Source of the DNA: Mycolicibacterium malmesburyense
GTDB lineage: Bacteria > Actinomycetota > Actinomycetes > Mycobacteriales > Mycobacteriaceae
Assembly: GCF_001050015.1 (NCBI RefSeq)
Contig: NZ_CVTB01000291.1
Location: 1 to 64,000, forward strand
Length of the DNA: 64,000 nucleotides
Direction: 5' to 3'
Part shown: piece by piece, positions 7,918-16,340 of the stretch
How the letters are laid out: the number at the start of each line of letters is the position of its first letter
Position numbering within the stretch: the stretch's first letter is position 1
Notes under the pieces: model-generated
The model's database searches: none
What the model was told of the DNA's origin: nothing
Seen by the model: only the letters and a program-made list of their open reading frames with translations
Position numbers and translations under genes: made by a program

Positions 7918-8940
7918 GTGAACAGGCGGACTTTGACGTTGCTCGTCGCGCTCGTGCCGATCCTGGTGTTCGGCGTGCTGGTGTCGATCGTGACGGTGCC
8001 GTACGTCTCCCTGGGGCCGGGGCCGACCTTCGACACGCTCGGGGAGTTCGACGGAAAGCCGGTGGTCCAGATCGAGGGGACCGATGTCTATCCGACGTCG
8101 GGTCACCTGAACATGACGACGGTGTCGCAGCGCGATCAGCTCAGGCTCGGCGAGGCGATGGTGTTGTGGCTGTCTGGCCGCGAGCAGCTGGTGCCGCGAG
8201 ACCTGGTCTACCCGCCGGACAAGACCCGCGAAGAGGTCAACGAGGCCAACACCGCCGACTTCCGCAACTCCGAGCGCAGCGCCGAGTACGCCGCATTGCA
8301 CTACCTGGAGTTCCCGATGGCGGTGACGGTGGAGAACGTCAACGACCCGGGCCCGTCGGCGGGCAAGCTGCGCGACGGTGACGCGATCGACGCCGTCAAC
8401 GGCACGCCGGTGACCAAGCTCGAGGAGTTCCAGGCCCTCCTGAAGGACACCAAGCCGGGCGACACCGTGACGCTGGACTACCGGCGCAAGGACGCGCCCA
8501 ACGGCGTCGCCACCATCACCCTGGGCGAGCACCCCGAACGCGATCAGGGCTTCCTCGGCATCGGCGTGCTCGACGCGCCGTGGGCGCCGTTCTCGATCGA
8601 CTTCAACCTCGAAAAGATCGGCGGACCGTCGGCGGGGTTGATGTTCTCCCTGGCAGTGGTGGACAAGCTCACCACCGGCGACCTCAACGACGGCCAGTTC
8701 GTCGCGGGCAGCGGAACCATCAGCGGTGACGGCGAGGTCGGCTCGATCGGCGGCATCACGCACAAGATGCTCAGCGCGCACGAGTCGGGCGCGACGATCT
8801 TTCTGGTGCCCGCCGACAACTGCGAGGAAGCCAAGACGGCGCCGCAGGACGGCATGGAACTGGTCAAGGTCGGCACCCTGTCGGAGGCCGTCGATGCGTT
8901 GAAGACTTTGTCCGCCGGTGGCGAACGGCCGCATTGTTGA
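7918..8940 (+). CDS. YlbL-type membrane-anchored PDZ/Lon-like serine protease (Rv3194c-like)
   Basis: Predicted membrane-anchored protease of 340 residues, exactly the length of Rv3194c. An N-terminal transmembrane helix (TLLVALVPILVFGVLVSIV) is followed by an extracytoplasmic region, a PDZ domain at about 130-215 (PGPSAGKLRDGDAIDAVNG) and a C-terminal Lon/S16-type domain with the catalytic serine in GGPSAGLMFSLA and the lysine in GITHKMLSAH. Start GTG 7918 was chosen on length and the -10 box directly upstream. It is followed in the same direction by the UPF0182 gene, a pairing conserved in mycobacteria. Confidence 0.88.
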   Translation: MNRRTLTLLVALVPILVFGVLVSIVTVPYVSLGPGPTFDTLGEFDGKPVVQIEGTDVYPTSGHLNMTTVSQRDQLRLGEAMVLWLSGREQLVPRDLVYPPDKTREEVNEANTADFRNSERSAEYAALHYLEFPMAVTVENVNDPGPSAGKLRDGDAIDAVNGTPVTKLEEFQALLKDTKPGDTVTLDYRRKDAPNGVATITLGEHPERDQGFLGIGVLDAPWAPFSIDFNLEKIGGPSAGLMFSLAVVDKLTTGDLNDGQFVAGSGTISGDGEVGSIGGITHKMLSAHESGATIFLVPADNCEEAKTAPQDGMELVKVGTLSEAVDALKTLSAGGERPHC

Positions 8941-9018
8941 ATCACCGGCGAAAAGTCGTTGCGTAGAGTTGGGTCCACGTCACGCAGGACGTACGGGAAT
9001 TGAGACTGGAGTCATCGA

Positions 9019-12000
9019 GTGGGTATGCGGCCCGCGGCACGAATGCCGAAGCTGACACGACGTAGCCGACTTCTCATCGCGGTGGGGGCCGTCATCGTGC
9101 TCCTGTTGTTGATCGGGCCGCGGCTGATCGACACGTACGTCGACTGGCTGTGGTTCGGGGAACTCGGCTACCGCTCGGTGTTCACCACGGTGCTGTTCAC
9201 CCAGATCCTGCTGTTCCTCGTGGTGGCGCTCCTGATCGGGTCGATCCTGTTCGCGGGGCTCGCGCTGGCCTACCGCACCCGCCCGGTGTTCGTGCCGACC
9301 AACGGTCCCAACGATCCGGTGGCGGCCTACCGCACCGCGGTGATGGCGCGGCTGCGGCTCGTCGGCTTCGGGGTGCCGGCCCTCATCGGCCTGTTCGTCG
9401 GGTTGTTCGCGCTCGGGCAGTGGGAAACCGTCCAGTTGTTCCTGCACGGCAGCAGCTTCGGGATCAACGACCCGCAGTTCGGCAAGGACCTGGGCTTCTA
9501 CGCCTTCGACCTGCCGTTCTACCGGATGGTCTTGAACTATCTGTTCGTCGCGACGTTCCTGGCCTTCATCGGGAACCTGTTGGGCCACTATCTGTTCGGC
9601 GGTATCCGGCTCTCGGGCCGCGCCGGTGCGTTGAGCCGTGCGGCGCGCATTCAGTTGATCACCCTGGTCGGCATCCTGATGCTGCTCAAGGCCTTCGCCT
9701 ACTGGCTGGACCGTTACGAGCTGCTCAGCCACACCCGCGGCGGCAAGCCGTTCACCGGCGCGGGCTACACCGACATCAACGCGGTGTTGCCCGCCAAGCT
9801 GATCCTGCTGGCGATCGCCGTCATCTGCGCGGCCGCGGTGTTCTCGGCGATCGTGCTGCGCGACCTGCGCATCCCCGCCATCGGCGTGGTGCTGCTGCTG
9901 TTGTCCTCGCTGGTGGTCGGCGCGGGCTGGCCGCTTGTGGTCGAGCAGTTCAGCGTCAAACCCAATGCGGCGCAGAAAGAAAGCGAATACATCAGCCGCA
10001 GCATCGCGGCGACCAGAAACGCGTACGGGCTGACCGACGACGTCGTCACCTACCGCAATTACAGCGGCGACGCGCCGGCCACCGCCCAGCAGGTCGCCGC
10101 CGACCGGGCGACGACATCGAACATCCGCCTGCTCGACCCCACCATCGTCAGCCCGGCGTTCACCCAGTTCCAGCAGGGCAAGAACTTCTACTACTTCCCG
10201 GATCAGCTGTCGATGGACCGCTACGTCGGCCGCGACGGCAACCTGCGCGACTATGTGGTCGCCGCGCGCGAACTCAACCCGGACCGGCTGATCGACAACC
10301 AGCGCGACTGGATCAACCGGCACTCGGTGTACACCCACGGCAACGGATTCATCGCGTCGCCGGCGAACACCGTGCGCGGAGTCGCCAACGACCCCAACCA
10401 GAACGGTGGATATCCCGAGTTCCTGGTGAACGCGGTGGGCCCCGACGGCAACATCAACCAGGGGCCGGCGCCGCTGGACCAGCCGCGGATCTACTACGGG
10501 CCGGTCATCTCCAACACGCCTGCCGACTACGCCATCGTCGGCGAGAACGGCGCTCCCCGCGAGTACGACTTCGAGACCAACACCGAGACACGCAACTACA
10601 CCTACACCGGTTCGGGCGGTGTGCCGGTCGGCAACTGGCTGGCCCGGTCGGTGTTCGCGGCCAAGTTCGCCGAACGAAACTTCCTGTTCTCGAACGTGAT
10701 CGGGGAGAACAGCAAGATCCTGTTCAACCGCGACCCGGCCAAGCGGGTCGAGGCCGTGGCGCCGTGGCTGACCACCGACACCGCCGTGTATCCGGCGATC
10801 GTGAACAAGCGGATGGTGTGGGTCGTCGACGGCTACACCACGCTGGACAACTACCCGTACTCGGAGTTGACGACGTTGTCGAGCGCGACCGCCGACTCCA
10901 ACGAGGTGGCCATCAACCGCCTCGCGCCGGACAAGCAGGTGTCCTACATCCGCAACTCGGTGAAGGCCACGGTCGACGCGTACGACGGCACGGTGTCGCT
11001 GTACGCGCAGGACGAGAACGATCCGGTTCTGCAGGCGTGGATGAAGGTGTTCCCGGACACGGTGAAGCCCAAGAGCGAGATCACGCCGGAACTGCAGCAG
11101 CACCTGCGCTATCCGGAGGACCTGTTCAAGGTGCAGCGCGCGCTGCTGGCCAAGTACCACGTCGACGACCCGGTCACGTTCTTCTCGACCTCGGACTTCT
11201 GGGACGTGCCGCTCGACCCGAACCCGACGGCGAGCAGCTACCAGCCGCCGTACTACATCGTCGCCAAAGACCTTGCCAGCAACGACCGTTCGGCATCGTT
11301 CCAGTTGACCAGCGCGATGAACCGGTTCCGCCGCGACTTCCTGGCCGCCTACATCAGCGCCAGTTCGGATCCGGAGACCTACGGCAGGCTCACGGTGCTG
11401 ACCATTCCGGGACAGGTCAACGGTCCGAAGCTGGCGTTCAACGCGATCAGCACCGACACCGCGGTCAGCCAGGACCTGGGTGTCATCGGCCGCGACAACC
11501 AGAACCGCATCCGGTGGGGCAACCTGCTCACGCTGCCGGTCGCCGACGGGGGACTGCTCTACGTCGCGCCCGTCTACGCCTCGCCGGGGACCAGTGACGC
11601 CGCGTCGTCCTATCCCCGAATGATCCGCGTCGCGATGATGTACAACGACAAGGTCGGTTACGGCCCGACGGTGCGCGACGCGCTCACTGAGCTGTTCGGG
11701 CCCGGCGCGGACGCCACGGCCACCGGACCCGCGCCACTGGCGGGGCCGGGCGGACAGCAGCCCGCCGCGCAGCCTCAGACCGACGGTGAGCCGCCGACGG
11801 GGCGCACCCCGGCCAACCAGCAGGGCCGGGCGCCGGAGTCGCCGCCACCCGCGGCGGTGCCGCCGGGTGGACCGGTGCAGCTGTCGGGGGCGAAAGCCGC
11901 TGCGCTGCAAGAGGTCAACGCGGCGCTCGACGGGCTGCGCCAGGCCCAGCAGGGCGGGGACTTCGCCGAGTACGGCGAGGCGCTGCAACGCCTCGACGAC

Positions 12001-12030
12001 GCGATGGAGAAGTACCAGTCCGCCAGCTGA
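9019..12030 (+). CDS. UPF0182 large membrane protein (Rv3193c-like)
   Basis: Protein of 1003 residues, conserved throughout mycobacteria, function unknown. The first ~320 residues contain about seven hydrophobic segments, beginning with [17 protein letters not shown]; the remaining ~600 residues form a large, probably extracytoplasmic domain with many aromatic and asparagine-rich motifs ([26 protein letters not shown]). A proline/glycine-rich linker near 895-950 leads to a short C-terminal helix ([17 protein letters not shown]) of coiled-coil character. GTG 9019 gives the conserved start [11 protein letters not shown]; ATGs at 9025 and 9043 are alternatives. Confidence 0.85.
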   Translation: MGMRPAARMPKLTRRSRLLIAVGAVIVLLLLIGPRLIDTYVDWLWFGELGYRSVFTTVLFTQILLFLVVALLIGSILFAGLALAYRTRPVFVPTNGPNDPVAAYRTAVMARLRLVGFGVPALIGLFVGLFALGQWETVQLFLHGSSFGINDPQFGKDLGFYAFDLPFYRMVLNYLFVATFLAFIGNLLGHYLFGGIRLSGRAGALSRAARIQLITLVGILMLLKAFAYWLDRYELLSHTRGGKPFTGAGYTDINAVLPAKLILLAIAVICAAAVFSAIVLRDLRIPAIGVVLLLLSSLVVGAGWPLVVEQFSVKPNAAQKESEYISRSIAATRNAYGLTDDVVTYRNYSGDAPATAQQVAADRATTSNIRLLDPTIVSPAFTQFQQGKNFYYFPDQLSMDRYVGRDGNLRDYVVAARELNPDRLIDNQRDWINRHSVYTHGNGFIASPANTVRGVANDPNQNGGYPEFLVNAVGPDGNINQGPAPLDQPRIYYGPVISNTPADYAIVGENGAPREYDFETNTETRNYTYTGSGGVPVGNWLARSVFAAKFAERNFLFSNVIGENSKILFNRDPAKRVEAVAPWLTTDTAVYPAIVNKRMVWVVDGYTTLDNYPYSELTTLSSATADSNEVAINRLAPDKQVSYIRNSVKATVDAYDGTVSLYAQDENDPVLQAWMKVFPDTVKPKSEITPELQQHLRYPEDLFKVQRALLAKYHVDDPVTFFSTSDFWDVPLDPNPTASSYQPPYYIVAKDLASNDRSASFQLTSAMNRFRRDFLAAYISASSDPETYGRLTVLTIPGQVNGPKLAFNAISTDTAVSQDLGVIGRDNQNRIRWGNLLTLPVADGGLLYVAPVYASPGTSDAASSYPRMIRVAMMYNDKVGYGPTVRDALTELFGPGADATATGPAPLAGPGGQQPAAQPQTDGEPPTGRTPANQQGRAPESPPPAAVPPGGPVQLSGAKAAALQEVNAALDGLRQAQQGGDFAEYGEALQRLDDAMEKYQSAS

Positions 12031-12066
12031 ACCCGTCGTGCTTACGCGTGGCCCCACTCAGGAACC

Positions 12067-12164
12067 CGCGTGGGCCCACGCGAAGCCGGGAACAACCGCG
12101 TCTGCACCGCGACACGCCGCGATTGCGCGTGCATCCGCGGTCGCTCGCGCGGATTCAGCGACCG
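12067..12164. repeat. Palindrome and hairpin after the UPF0182 gene
   Basis: CGCGTGGG|CCCACGCG (12067-12082) is a perfect 16-bp palindrome, and CGGTCGCT (12138-12145) pairs with AGCGACCG (12157-12164) around an 11-nt loop. Together they occupy the 211-bp gap between the UPF0182 gene and the tRNA and could end transcription of the upstream gene. No U-tract follows either. Confidence 0.4.
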
Positions 12165-12198
12165 TGACGCGTCTCACCACCGTCGGTGACCGCGCGAT

Positions 12199-12228
12199 TT
12201 GGAACTGCACGAGCGCCTTCGGTAACGT
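12199..12228 (+). promoter_or_regulatory. Candidate tRNA promoter
   Basis: TTGGAA (12199-12204) and TAACGT (12223-12228) are separated by 18 bp, and the -10 box ends 13 bp before the mature tRNA 5' end. The geometry fits a sigma-70-type stable RNA promoter. Confidence 0.5.
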
Positions 12229-12241
12229 GGCGTTCACCCGA

Positions 12242-12315
12242 CGCGGGGTGGAGCAGCTCGGTAGCTCGCTGGGCTCATAACCCAGAGGTCGCAGGTTCGA
12301 ATCCTGTCCCCGCTA
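12242..12315 (+). tRNA. Initiator tRNA-fMet (CAT anticodon)
   Basis: A 74-nt cloverleaf: acceptor CGCGGGG, D arm GAGC...GCTC, anticodon arm CTGGG-CTCATAA-CCCAG, T arm GCAGG-TTCGAAT-CCTGT. The three consecutive G-C pairs next to the anticodon loop (GGG/CCC) and the unpaired first acceptor position (C opposite T) are the initiator hallmarks, so this is the initiator and not the elongator tRNA-Met. The terminal CCA is not encoded (CTA follows the discriminator A). Confidence 0.95.
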
Positions 12316-12326
12316 CTAGGTGGATC

Positions 12327-12352
12327 GGCCCTCGGAGGAAACTCCGGGGGCC
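12327..12352 (+). terminator. tRNA terminator hairpin
   Basis: GGCCCTCGGAG pairs with CTCCGGGGGCC (11 pairs, one G-T) across a GAAA tetraloop, followed by GTTCTCATTG. It starts 11 bases after the tRNA. Confidence 0.75.
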
Positions 12353-12514
12353 GTTCTCATTGTCGTGGACGGGTCTCGAGGTGAGCGGAAATCCTTATTG
12401 CGTAGGTGGCACCATCAGCGCTGCAATGTCGGCAAGGCGGACGTTGCGGTCTAGGTCACAGGTGAAGCGCCCACGCGCACCTCGCGACGCCCAGACCGCT
12501 GCGAGGCGCCTCGA

Positions 12515-13252
12515 TCAGTTTCGGTTCAGACCGAATTCACGAGTCAAGAGCGCGCGCTTGTAGTGCGACTCGGCGGCATCTACCTCCGTCGAGGACGTAC
12601 TTGGTCCGAATACTCGCAGAATGCTGAACAGGAAGTGCCGGGCGTGGTCCGTGGGCGTCGTCCTGCCGACGCCGGTGCTGGCGAAGGCGAGTTCGCGCAG
12701 CGCAAGGTTGCCGCCATGGCCGTCGCGGGCATAAGACGTCCATCGGCCCAGGATCCGTTCTGCGCCATCTGCCTTACCGACGTACTGCTTGCCGTTGGAG
12801 GAATCGGTGATGAGGTAGATCCCCTGGACTTCGGAAAGCGCAACACGCCAATCGGCGTACCGATGGTCAGAAATCATCTCGCCCAACTCGTGGTGTGTGA
12901 GGAGAACGCGATCGAAGCCAGGGAACGGAACTTTGTCCCGGTCGGCAATCTCCAGCACAGGCATACTCGCCGCGCTCGTTGCCCGCCTGTGCCAGACCCG
13001 CGGATTACCCCATTCGATGACAAGCCGCCCTACTAGTGGGGCTAAGAATCTGCTCGGACGTAAGTCCCAAAACCGGTGGGTGTCGGTTCTCTCTGCGAGG
13101 TTCTCTCCGAAGTTTTCGAAAGTCCCATAAAGGCGGGAACGCCGCTGGCCGTCAGCGATGAGCACCACCCAATAGCGTGGGGGGTTGGCCGGGAAACGTC
13201 TGGCCGAAATGCCCTGGGAGCGGGTGTATTCCCGAACGCGTTCTTCGGTCAA
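12515..13252 (-). pseudogene. GIY-YIG nuclease domain, 3' part of a split gene
   Basis: A 245-codon frame with a GIY-YIG endonuclease domain: GIYLI near residue 143, YVGKA about 15 residues later, the arginine helix RWTSY, and a late glutamate helix (ESHYKRALLTREFGLN). It can only start at TTG 13252, which overlaps the TGA of the upstream fragment as TTGA. Removing one copy of the 17-bp tandem repeat at 13239-13272 fuses both frames into one protein of about 308 residues whose N-terminus has the LIRH segment that I recall in other GIY-YIG family proteins. Codon use and lower GC differ from neighbours, so it looks acquired. The nuclease core is intact and could be made by translational coupling. 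Confidence 0.8.
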
Positions 13253-13272
13253 ATCCGTTCTTCGGTCAAATC
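13239..13272. repeat. 17-bp tandem duplication splitting the GIY-YIG gene
   Basis: CGTTCTTCGGTCAAATC occurs twice head-to-tail (13239-13255 and 13256-13272) with no mismatch. Because 17 is not a multiple of three, the second copy shifts the frame and creates the TGA at 13249-13251 on the minus strand. Confidence 0.95.
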
Positions 13273-13446
13273 CTCGGGACCTTGCAAACCACCTCGGTCA
13301 CCGGTCTTGAAGCTATGCCGGATGAGGTGGATGTCCTCCAAACGAACCGGCGGCTCTTCCTCTGCTCCGACGCCGTTCAGCACATGTCCGAGCGTCAGAA
13401 ACCCCTCGGGTGGACGCGCAACATCCTGGTCAAGATCCTGATTCAT
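13249..13446 (-). pseudogene. N-terminal fragment of the split GIY-YIG gene
   Basis: A 65-codon frame starting at ATG 13446 (MNQDLDQDVARPPEGF) and ending ...GPEDLTEERI. It contains LEDIHLIRHSFKTG, resembling the segment that precedes the nuclease domain in full-length relatives. Its last residues, LTEER, reappear at the start of the downstream frame because of the 17-bp duplication. As it stands it is a truncated peptide. Confidence 0.7.
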
Positions 13447-13623
13447 CGACACCGCTCTCTCGGTACTCGTCGCGCATTTGCTCACCCTATGGGGACGGCG
13501 TCGCGGGAAACAGCTATCAGACACGCTGGCTTGGCATGTCCTTTATTTCGCGCGACGGCGCTTGCCGCGGCCCGGCCCGGCACCGCAGACTGCTCTGGAG
13601 TTTTCGCAACGAAGGAGGCCGCG

Positions 13624-14367
13624 ATGGCGTTGGTCGTTGATCCGCTCGACGACGTCGGGGTCATCCGCCTCTCCCGGTGGATCTTCAACTGCTACCTGAT
13701 CCGCGGCGATCGCTCCTTCGTGGTGGTCGACGCGGGCATGCCCGGCAGCGCCGACGACGTCGCCGGTGCGCTGCTGGTCCACAAGGGCACCGTCGGTGCG
13801 GTCGTCGCCACCCACGGCCACAGCGACCACGTCGCCGGGGCGCCGCGACTGGCCGCCGAACACGGAGTCGCGCTGCACCTTCCCGAGGTCACCCTCGGCT
13901 ACCTGGACGGCACGCGGAAGCCCCGCACGCCGACGCTGAGCAAGGTCGCCCAGATCTGGCCCACCCTGATCAGCCAGCCGCTGGACCTGACCGGGCTGCG
14001 CGGCTTCGTCGACGGCGCCCGCATCGCGGGTTACGGCGGAGCCAAGGGGATGGTCGGCGACGCCCTGGGCGGGGCCCAGCCGCTGGCCGACGGTCAGCCG
14101 CTGCCCGGCGCGACGGGCTGGGAGGTGCTGCACGTGCCCGGCCACACCGACGACTCGACCGCCTTCTGGCATGCCGACAGCCGGACCCTGATTTCGGGCG
14201 ACGCGGTGCTCAGTGCCGGCGGGCAGGCGTGGTTCACTCCGGAGACCGTCGACGGCGCCGCGGCGGCGCGCAGTGAGAAGCGCATGCGCGCGCTGCCCGT
14301 CGAGCATCTGCTGCCCGGCCACGGCCTTCCGGTGCACCGCGCCGACGTTTGGGCCGACACGCGCTGA
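13624..14367 (+). CDS. MBL-fold metallohydrolase
   Basis: Metallo-beta-lactamase-fold hydrolase of 247 residues. The metal site is complete: THGHSDHV (HxHxDH) near residue 62, the second histidine in VPGHTDDST, the bridging aspartate in SGDAV and the last histidine in LPGHG. Substrate is not evident; glyoxalase II-like or lactonase-like enzymes share the same motifs. ATG 13624 was chosen because GAAGGAGG lies just upstream; longer in-frame extension back to 13177 runs through the accessory region and is not conserved-looking. Confidence 0.85.
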   Translation: MALVVDPLDDVGVIRLSRWIFNCYLIRGDRSFVVVDAGMPGSADDVAGALLVHKGTVGAVVATHGHSDHVAGAPRLAAEHGVALHLPEVTLGYLDGTRKPRTPTLSKVAQIWPTLISQPLDLTGLRGFVDGARIAGYGGAKGMVGDALGGAQPLADGQPLPGATGWEVLHVPGHTDDSTAFWHADSRTLISGDAVLSAGGQAWFTPETVDGAAAARSEKRMRALPVEHLLPGHGLPVHRADVWADTR

Positions 14368-14441
14368 GCCGCTTCGACGGTCGCGAAGTCTCATCAGCGA
14401 GGCCCGCGGCGAATACGGCCGTCACCGGGCCCGCGCGGCCG

Positions 14442-14447
14442 TAAGCT
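14442..14447 (+). promoter_or_regulatory. -10 box for a leaderless transcript of the hydrolase-LuxR gene
   Basis: TAAGCT ends seven bases before ATG 14455, with no Shine-Dalgarno in between, so the mRNA probably begins at the start codon. Confidence 0.45.
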
Positions 14448-14454
14448 CACGGCG

Positions 14455-15498
14455 ATGCTGGGGAAGTCCGCGATCAGGTTCCTTCCCCTCGGCGCCCGCC
14501 GCGTGGCGTACGAGGTCTCCGGCGACGGGCCACCGCTCGTCGCCCCGGCATGGTGGGTGAGCCACCTCGAACTCGACGCGCAGAGCCCGAATTTCCGCCG
14601 CTTCTGGAACGACCTCGCCGATGGCTACACGCTCATCCGCTACGACCGCCTCGGCGTCGGCATGTCCGACCGCGAGTTGCGCGATTCGGATCTCTCCATC
14701 GACCGCGAGGTCGACGCCCTGCGCACGCTTCTCGACGAGTTGCAGCTCGACCGCGTTTCGCTGCTCGGCGGCTCGTCGGGAAGCTGCACCGCCATGGCGT
14801 TCGCCGCCGCATTTCCGGAGCGTGTCGACCGCCTGGTGTTGTACGGGTCCTACTGCGACGGTTCGACGCTCACGGCGCCCGACGTCTCCTCGGCGATCCT
14901 CTCGACGGTGCGCGCACACTGGGGGTTGGGTTCACGCCTGCTCGGCGACATCTTCCTCGGCGGTGCCGAGCCGGCCGAGCAGGAGCGTTTCGGGCGGTTG
15001 CAACGCGAAGCGGCGACGTCCGAAACCGCCGCTGCACTACTGGATTTCGTGTACCGCGTGGACGTACGCGACCAGCTACCGTCGATCCGCTGTCCGGCCC
15101 ACGTCGTCCACCGTCGCGACGACCGGGCCGTACCGTACCGCTGCGGACGCGAGGTCGCCGCCGCCATACCGGGTGCGACTCTGGTTCCGCTGCAAGGGAT
15201 AGCGCACTTTCCCTGGCACGGCGACGCCGGCTCCGTCGTCCGGGCGTGCCGGCAGGGGCTGGCGCCGACCGAGGACTCGACCCGGGACGCGGGCACACCC
15301 GAAGTCACGGTGCTTTCGGATCGGGAACGCGAAATCCTCGCCTGCATCGCGCGCGGTCTCGGTGACCGCGAGATCGCCGAACATCTTGTCCTGAGCCCTC
15401 ATACGGTGCATCGCCACGTCGCGAACATCCGCCGCAAACTCGGCAGCCCGTCGCGGACCGCCGCCGTGGCCGAGGCCGCCCGCCTCGGGCTCCTGTGA
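14455..15498 (+). CDS. Alpha/beta hydrolase fused to a LuxR-type HTH
   Basis: Protein of 347 residues with two modules. Residues ~1-270 are an alpha/beta hydrolase: nucleophile elbow LLGGSSGS near residue 105, an acid-bearing strand (VVHRRDDRAVP) and the late histidine in GIAHFPWHG. Residues ~285-347 are a LuxR/GerE helix-turn-helix (LSDREREILACIARGLGDREIAEHL... HTVHRHVANIRRKLG). The hydrolase part presumably senses or processes a small molecule; whether it is catalytic is not known. No partner histidine kinase is adjacent. Both ends are intact, so this is a true fusion. Confidence 0.85.
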   Translation: MLGKSAIRFLPLGARRVAYEVSGDGPPLVAPAWWVSHLELDAQSPNFRRFWNDLADGYTLIRYDRLGVGMSDRELRDSDLSIDREVDALRTLLDELQLDRVSLLGGSSGSCTAMAFAAAFPERVDRLVLYGSYCDGSTLTAPDVSSAILSTVRAHWGLGSRLLGDIFLGGAEPAEQERFGRLQREAATSETAAALLDFVYRVDVRDQLPSIRCPAHVVHRRDDRAVPYRCGREVAAAIPGATLVPLQGIAHFPWHGDAGSVVRACRQGLAPTEDSTRDAGTPEVTVLSDREREILACIARGLGDREIAEHLVLSPHTVHRHVANIRRKLGSPSRTAAVAEAARLGLL

Positions 15499-15507
15499 AG
15501 CCGAAAT

Positions 15508-15530
15508 CGGCCATCCGACCACGATGGCCG
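15508..15530. terminator. Hairpin after the hydrolase-LuxR gene
   Basis: CGGCCAT (15508-15514) pairs with ATGGCCG (15524-15530) over a 9-nt loop, with flanking GAAG/CTTC able to extend it. No U-tract, as is usual for mycobacteria. Confidence 0.45.
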
Positions 15531-15563
15531 CTTCGGGCGATGCGCGCGCCCCGGCCACCTGCC

Positions 15564-15569
15564 TAGGGT
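15564..15569 (+). promoter_or_regulatory. -10 box for a leaderless transcript of the methyltransferase
   Basis: TAGGGT ends six bases before ATG 15576; no Shine-Dalgarno intervenes. Confidence 0.45.
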
Positions 15570-15575
15570 CACGCT

Positions 15576-16232
15576 ATGACCGACACCGCCACCGCACCGT
15601 CGACGAAACCTCCGTCGGCGGTGTGGCTCCGAGTCTTCGCCCGGCTGTATGACCCGTTTCTGTGGTTCGGCGAAGCGGCCGGCATGCGTCGCCGACGCCG
15701 CGAGCTGCTGGCCGACGCCCGTGGCCGGGTGGTCGAGATCGGCGCGGGCACCGGGCTGAACCTCGCGCTCTATCCCGACGACGTCACCGAACTCATCCTC
15801 GCCGAGCCCGAACCCGGGATGCGCCGCGGGCTCGCCAGGCGCCTCGCCCGCGATGGCCGTTCCGCCCGGATCCTCGACGCGCCGGCGCAGCGCCTGCCGC
15901 TGGCCGACGCTTCGGTCGACACCGTCGTCTCGACGCTGGTTCTCTGCACCGTCGACGATCCCCACCAAGCGTTGCGCGAGATCGCCCGCGTGTTGCGCCC
16001 GGACGGACAGTTGCTGTTCATCGAACACGTGCGGGCGGGCTCGCCGTTCCTCGCGAAATGCCAGGACGCGCTGCGCGAACCGTGGCGACACTTTGCAGGA
16101 GGCTGCGTCTGCAACCGGCCGACCGTCGAGACGATGCGCTCCTGCGGCTTCACGGTCACGGCGCGGGATGCGGTGTGGCGGGGTATGCCGCCGCTGGTCC
16201 GCCCGCTGTCGATGGGCCGAGCGACGCGCTGA
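15576..16232 (+). CDS. Class I SAM-dependent methyltransferase
   Basis: Methyltransferase of 218 residues in the UbiE/Methyltransf_11 group. Motif I is VVEIGAGTGLNLALYP near residue 50, the acidic second strand follows (ELILAEPEPGM), and motif IV-like LPLADASVDTVVSTLVLCTVDD and LRPDGQLLFIEH are present. The substrate is unknown; similar short enzymes act on lipids, phenols or heavy-metal compounds. It lies 49 bp upstream of the IdeR-type box for mbtM and is read in the same direction. Confidence 0.8.
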   Translation: MTDTATAPSTKPPSAVWLRVFARLYDPFLWFGEAAGMRRRRRELLADARGRVVEIGAGTGLNLALYPDDVTELILAEPEPGMRRGLARRLARDGRSARILDAPAQRLPLADASVDTVVSTLVLCTVDDPHQALREIARVLRPDGQLLFIEHVRAGSPFLAKCQDALREPWRHFAGGCVCNRPTVETMRSCGFTVTARDAVWRGMPPLVRPLSMGRATR

Positions 16233-16271
16233 TCTGGACAACCTGGGCCCGGTCGCTTTCCGCAAATGACC

Positions 16272-16290
16272 CTCGGTTAGCCTCACCTAA
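16272..16290 (+). promoter_or_regulatory. IdeR-type iron box upstream of mbtM
   Basis: CTCGGTTAGCCTCACCTAA matches the 19-bp IdeR consensus TTAGGTTAGGCTAACCTAA at 15 of 19 positions, including the 3' CCTAA and central GGTTAG. It lies about 50 bp before the mbtM start, the right place for iron-dependent repression. Confidence 0.7.
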
Positions 16291-16340
16291 ATTGACTAGA
16301 CCGACAATCGTTCTTCGGGGCGAAGTGAAGCACGGCGAGG

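Noticed and set aside
8980..12057. A 1025-codon open frame on the minus strand opposite the UPF0182 gene
   Set aside because: Arg/Gly/Val/His-rich composition with no domain; it is the codon-bias shadow of the real plus-strand gene.
12242..12315. Elongator tRNA-Met or tRNA-Ile2 with CAT anticodon
   Set aside because: GGG/CCC anticodon stem pairs and the mismatched first acceptor pair mark the initiator tRNA.
13239..13272. Tandem repeat as a CRISPR-like or VNTR array
   Set aside because: Only two head-to-tail copies with no spacers and no cas genes; best explained as a duplication within a gene.
12242..13623. Possible attL/attR pair for an integrated element at the tRNA
   Set aside because: No second copy of the tRNA 3' end (TTCGAATCCTGTCCCCGC) and no integrase or excisionase found in the adjacent region.
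13624..14367. MBL protein as a quorum-quenching lactonase working with the adjacent hydrolase-LuxR
   Set aside because: Only generic MBL motifs are visible; no sequence feature specifies lactone substrates, so it is left as an unassigned hydrolase.
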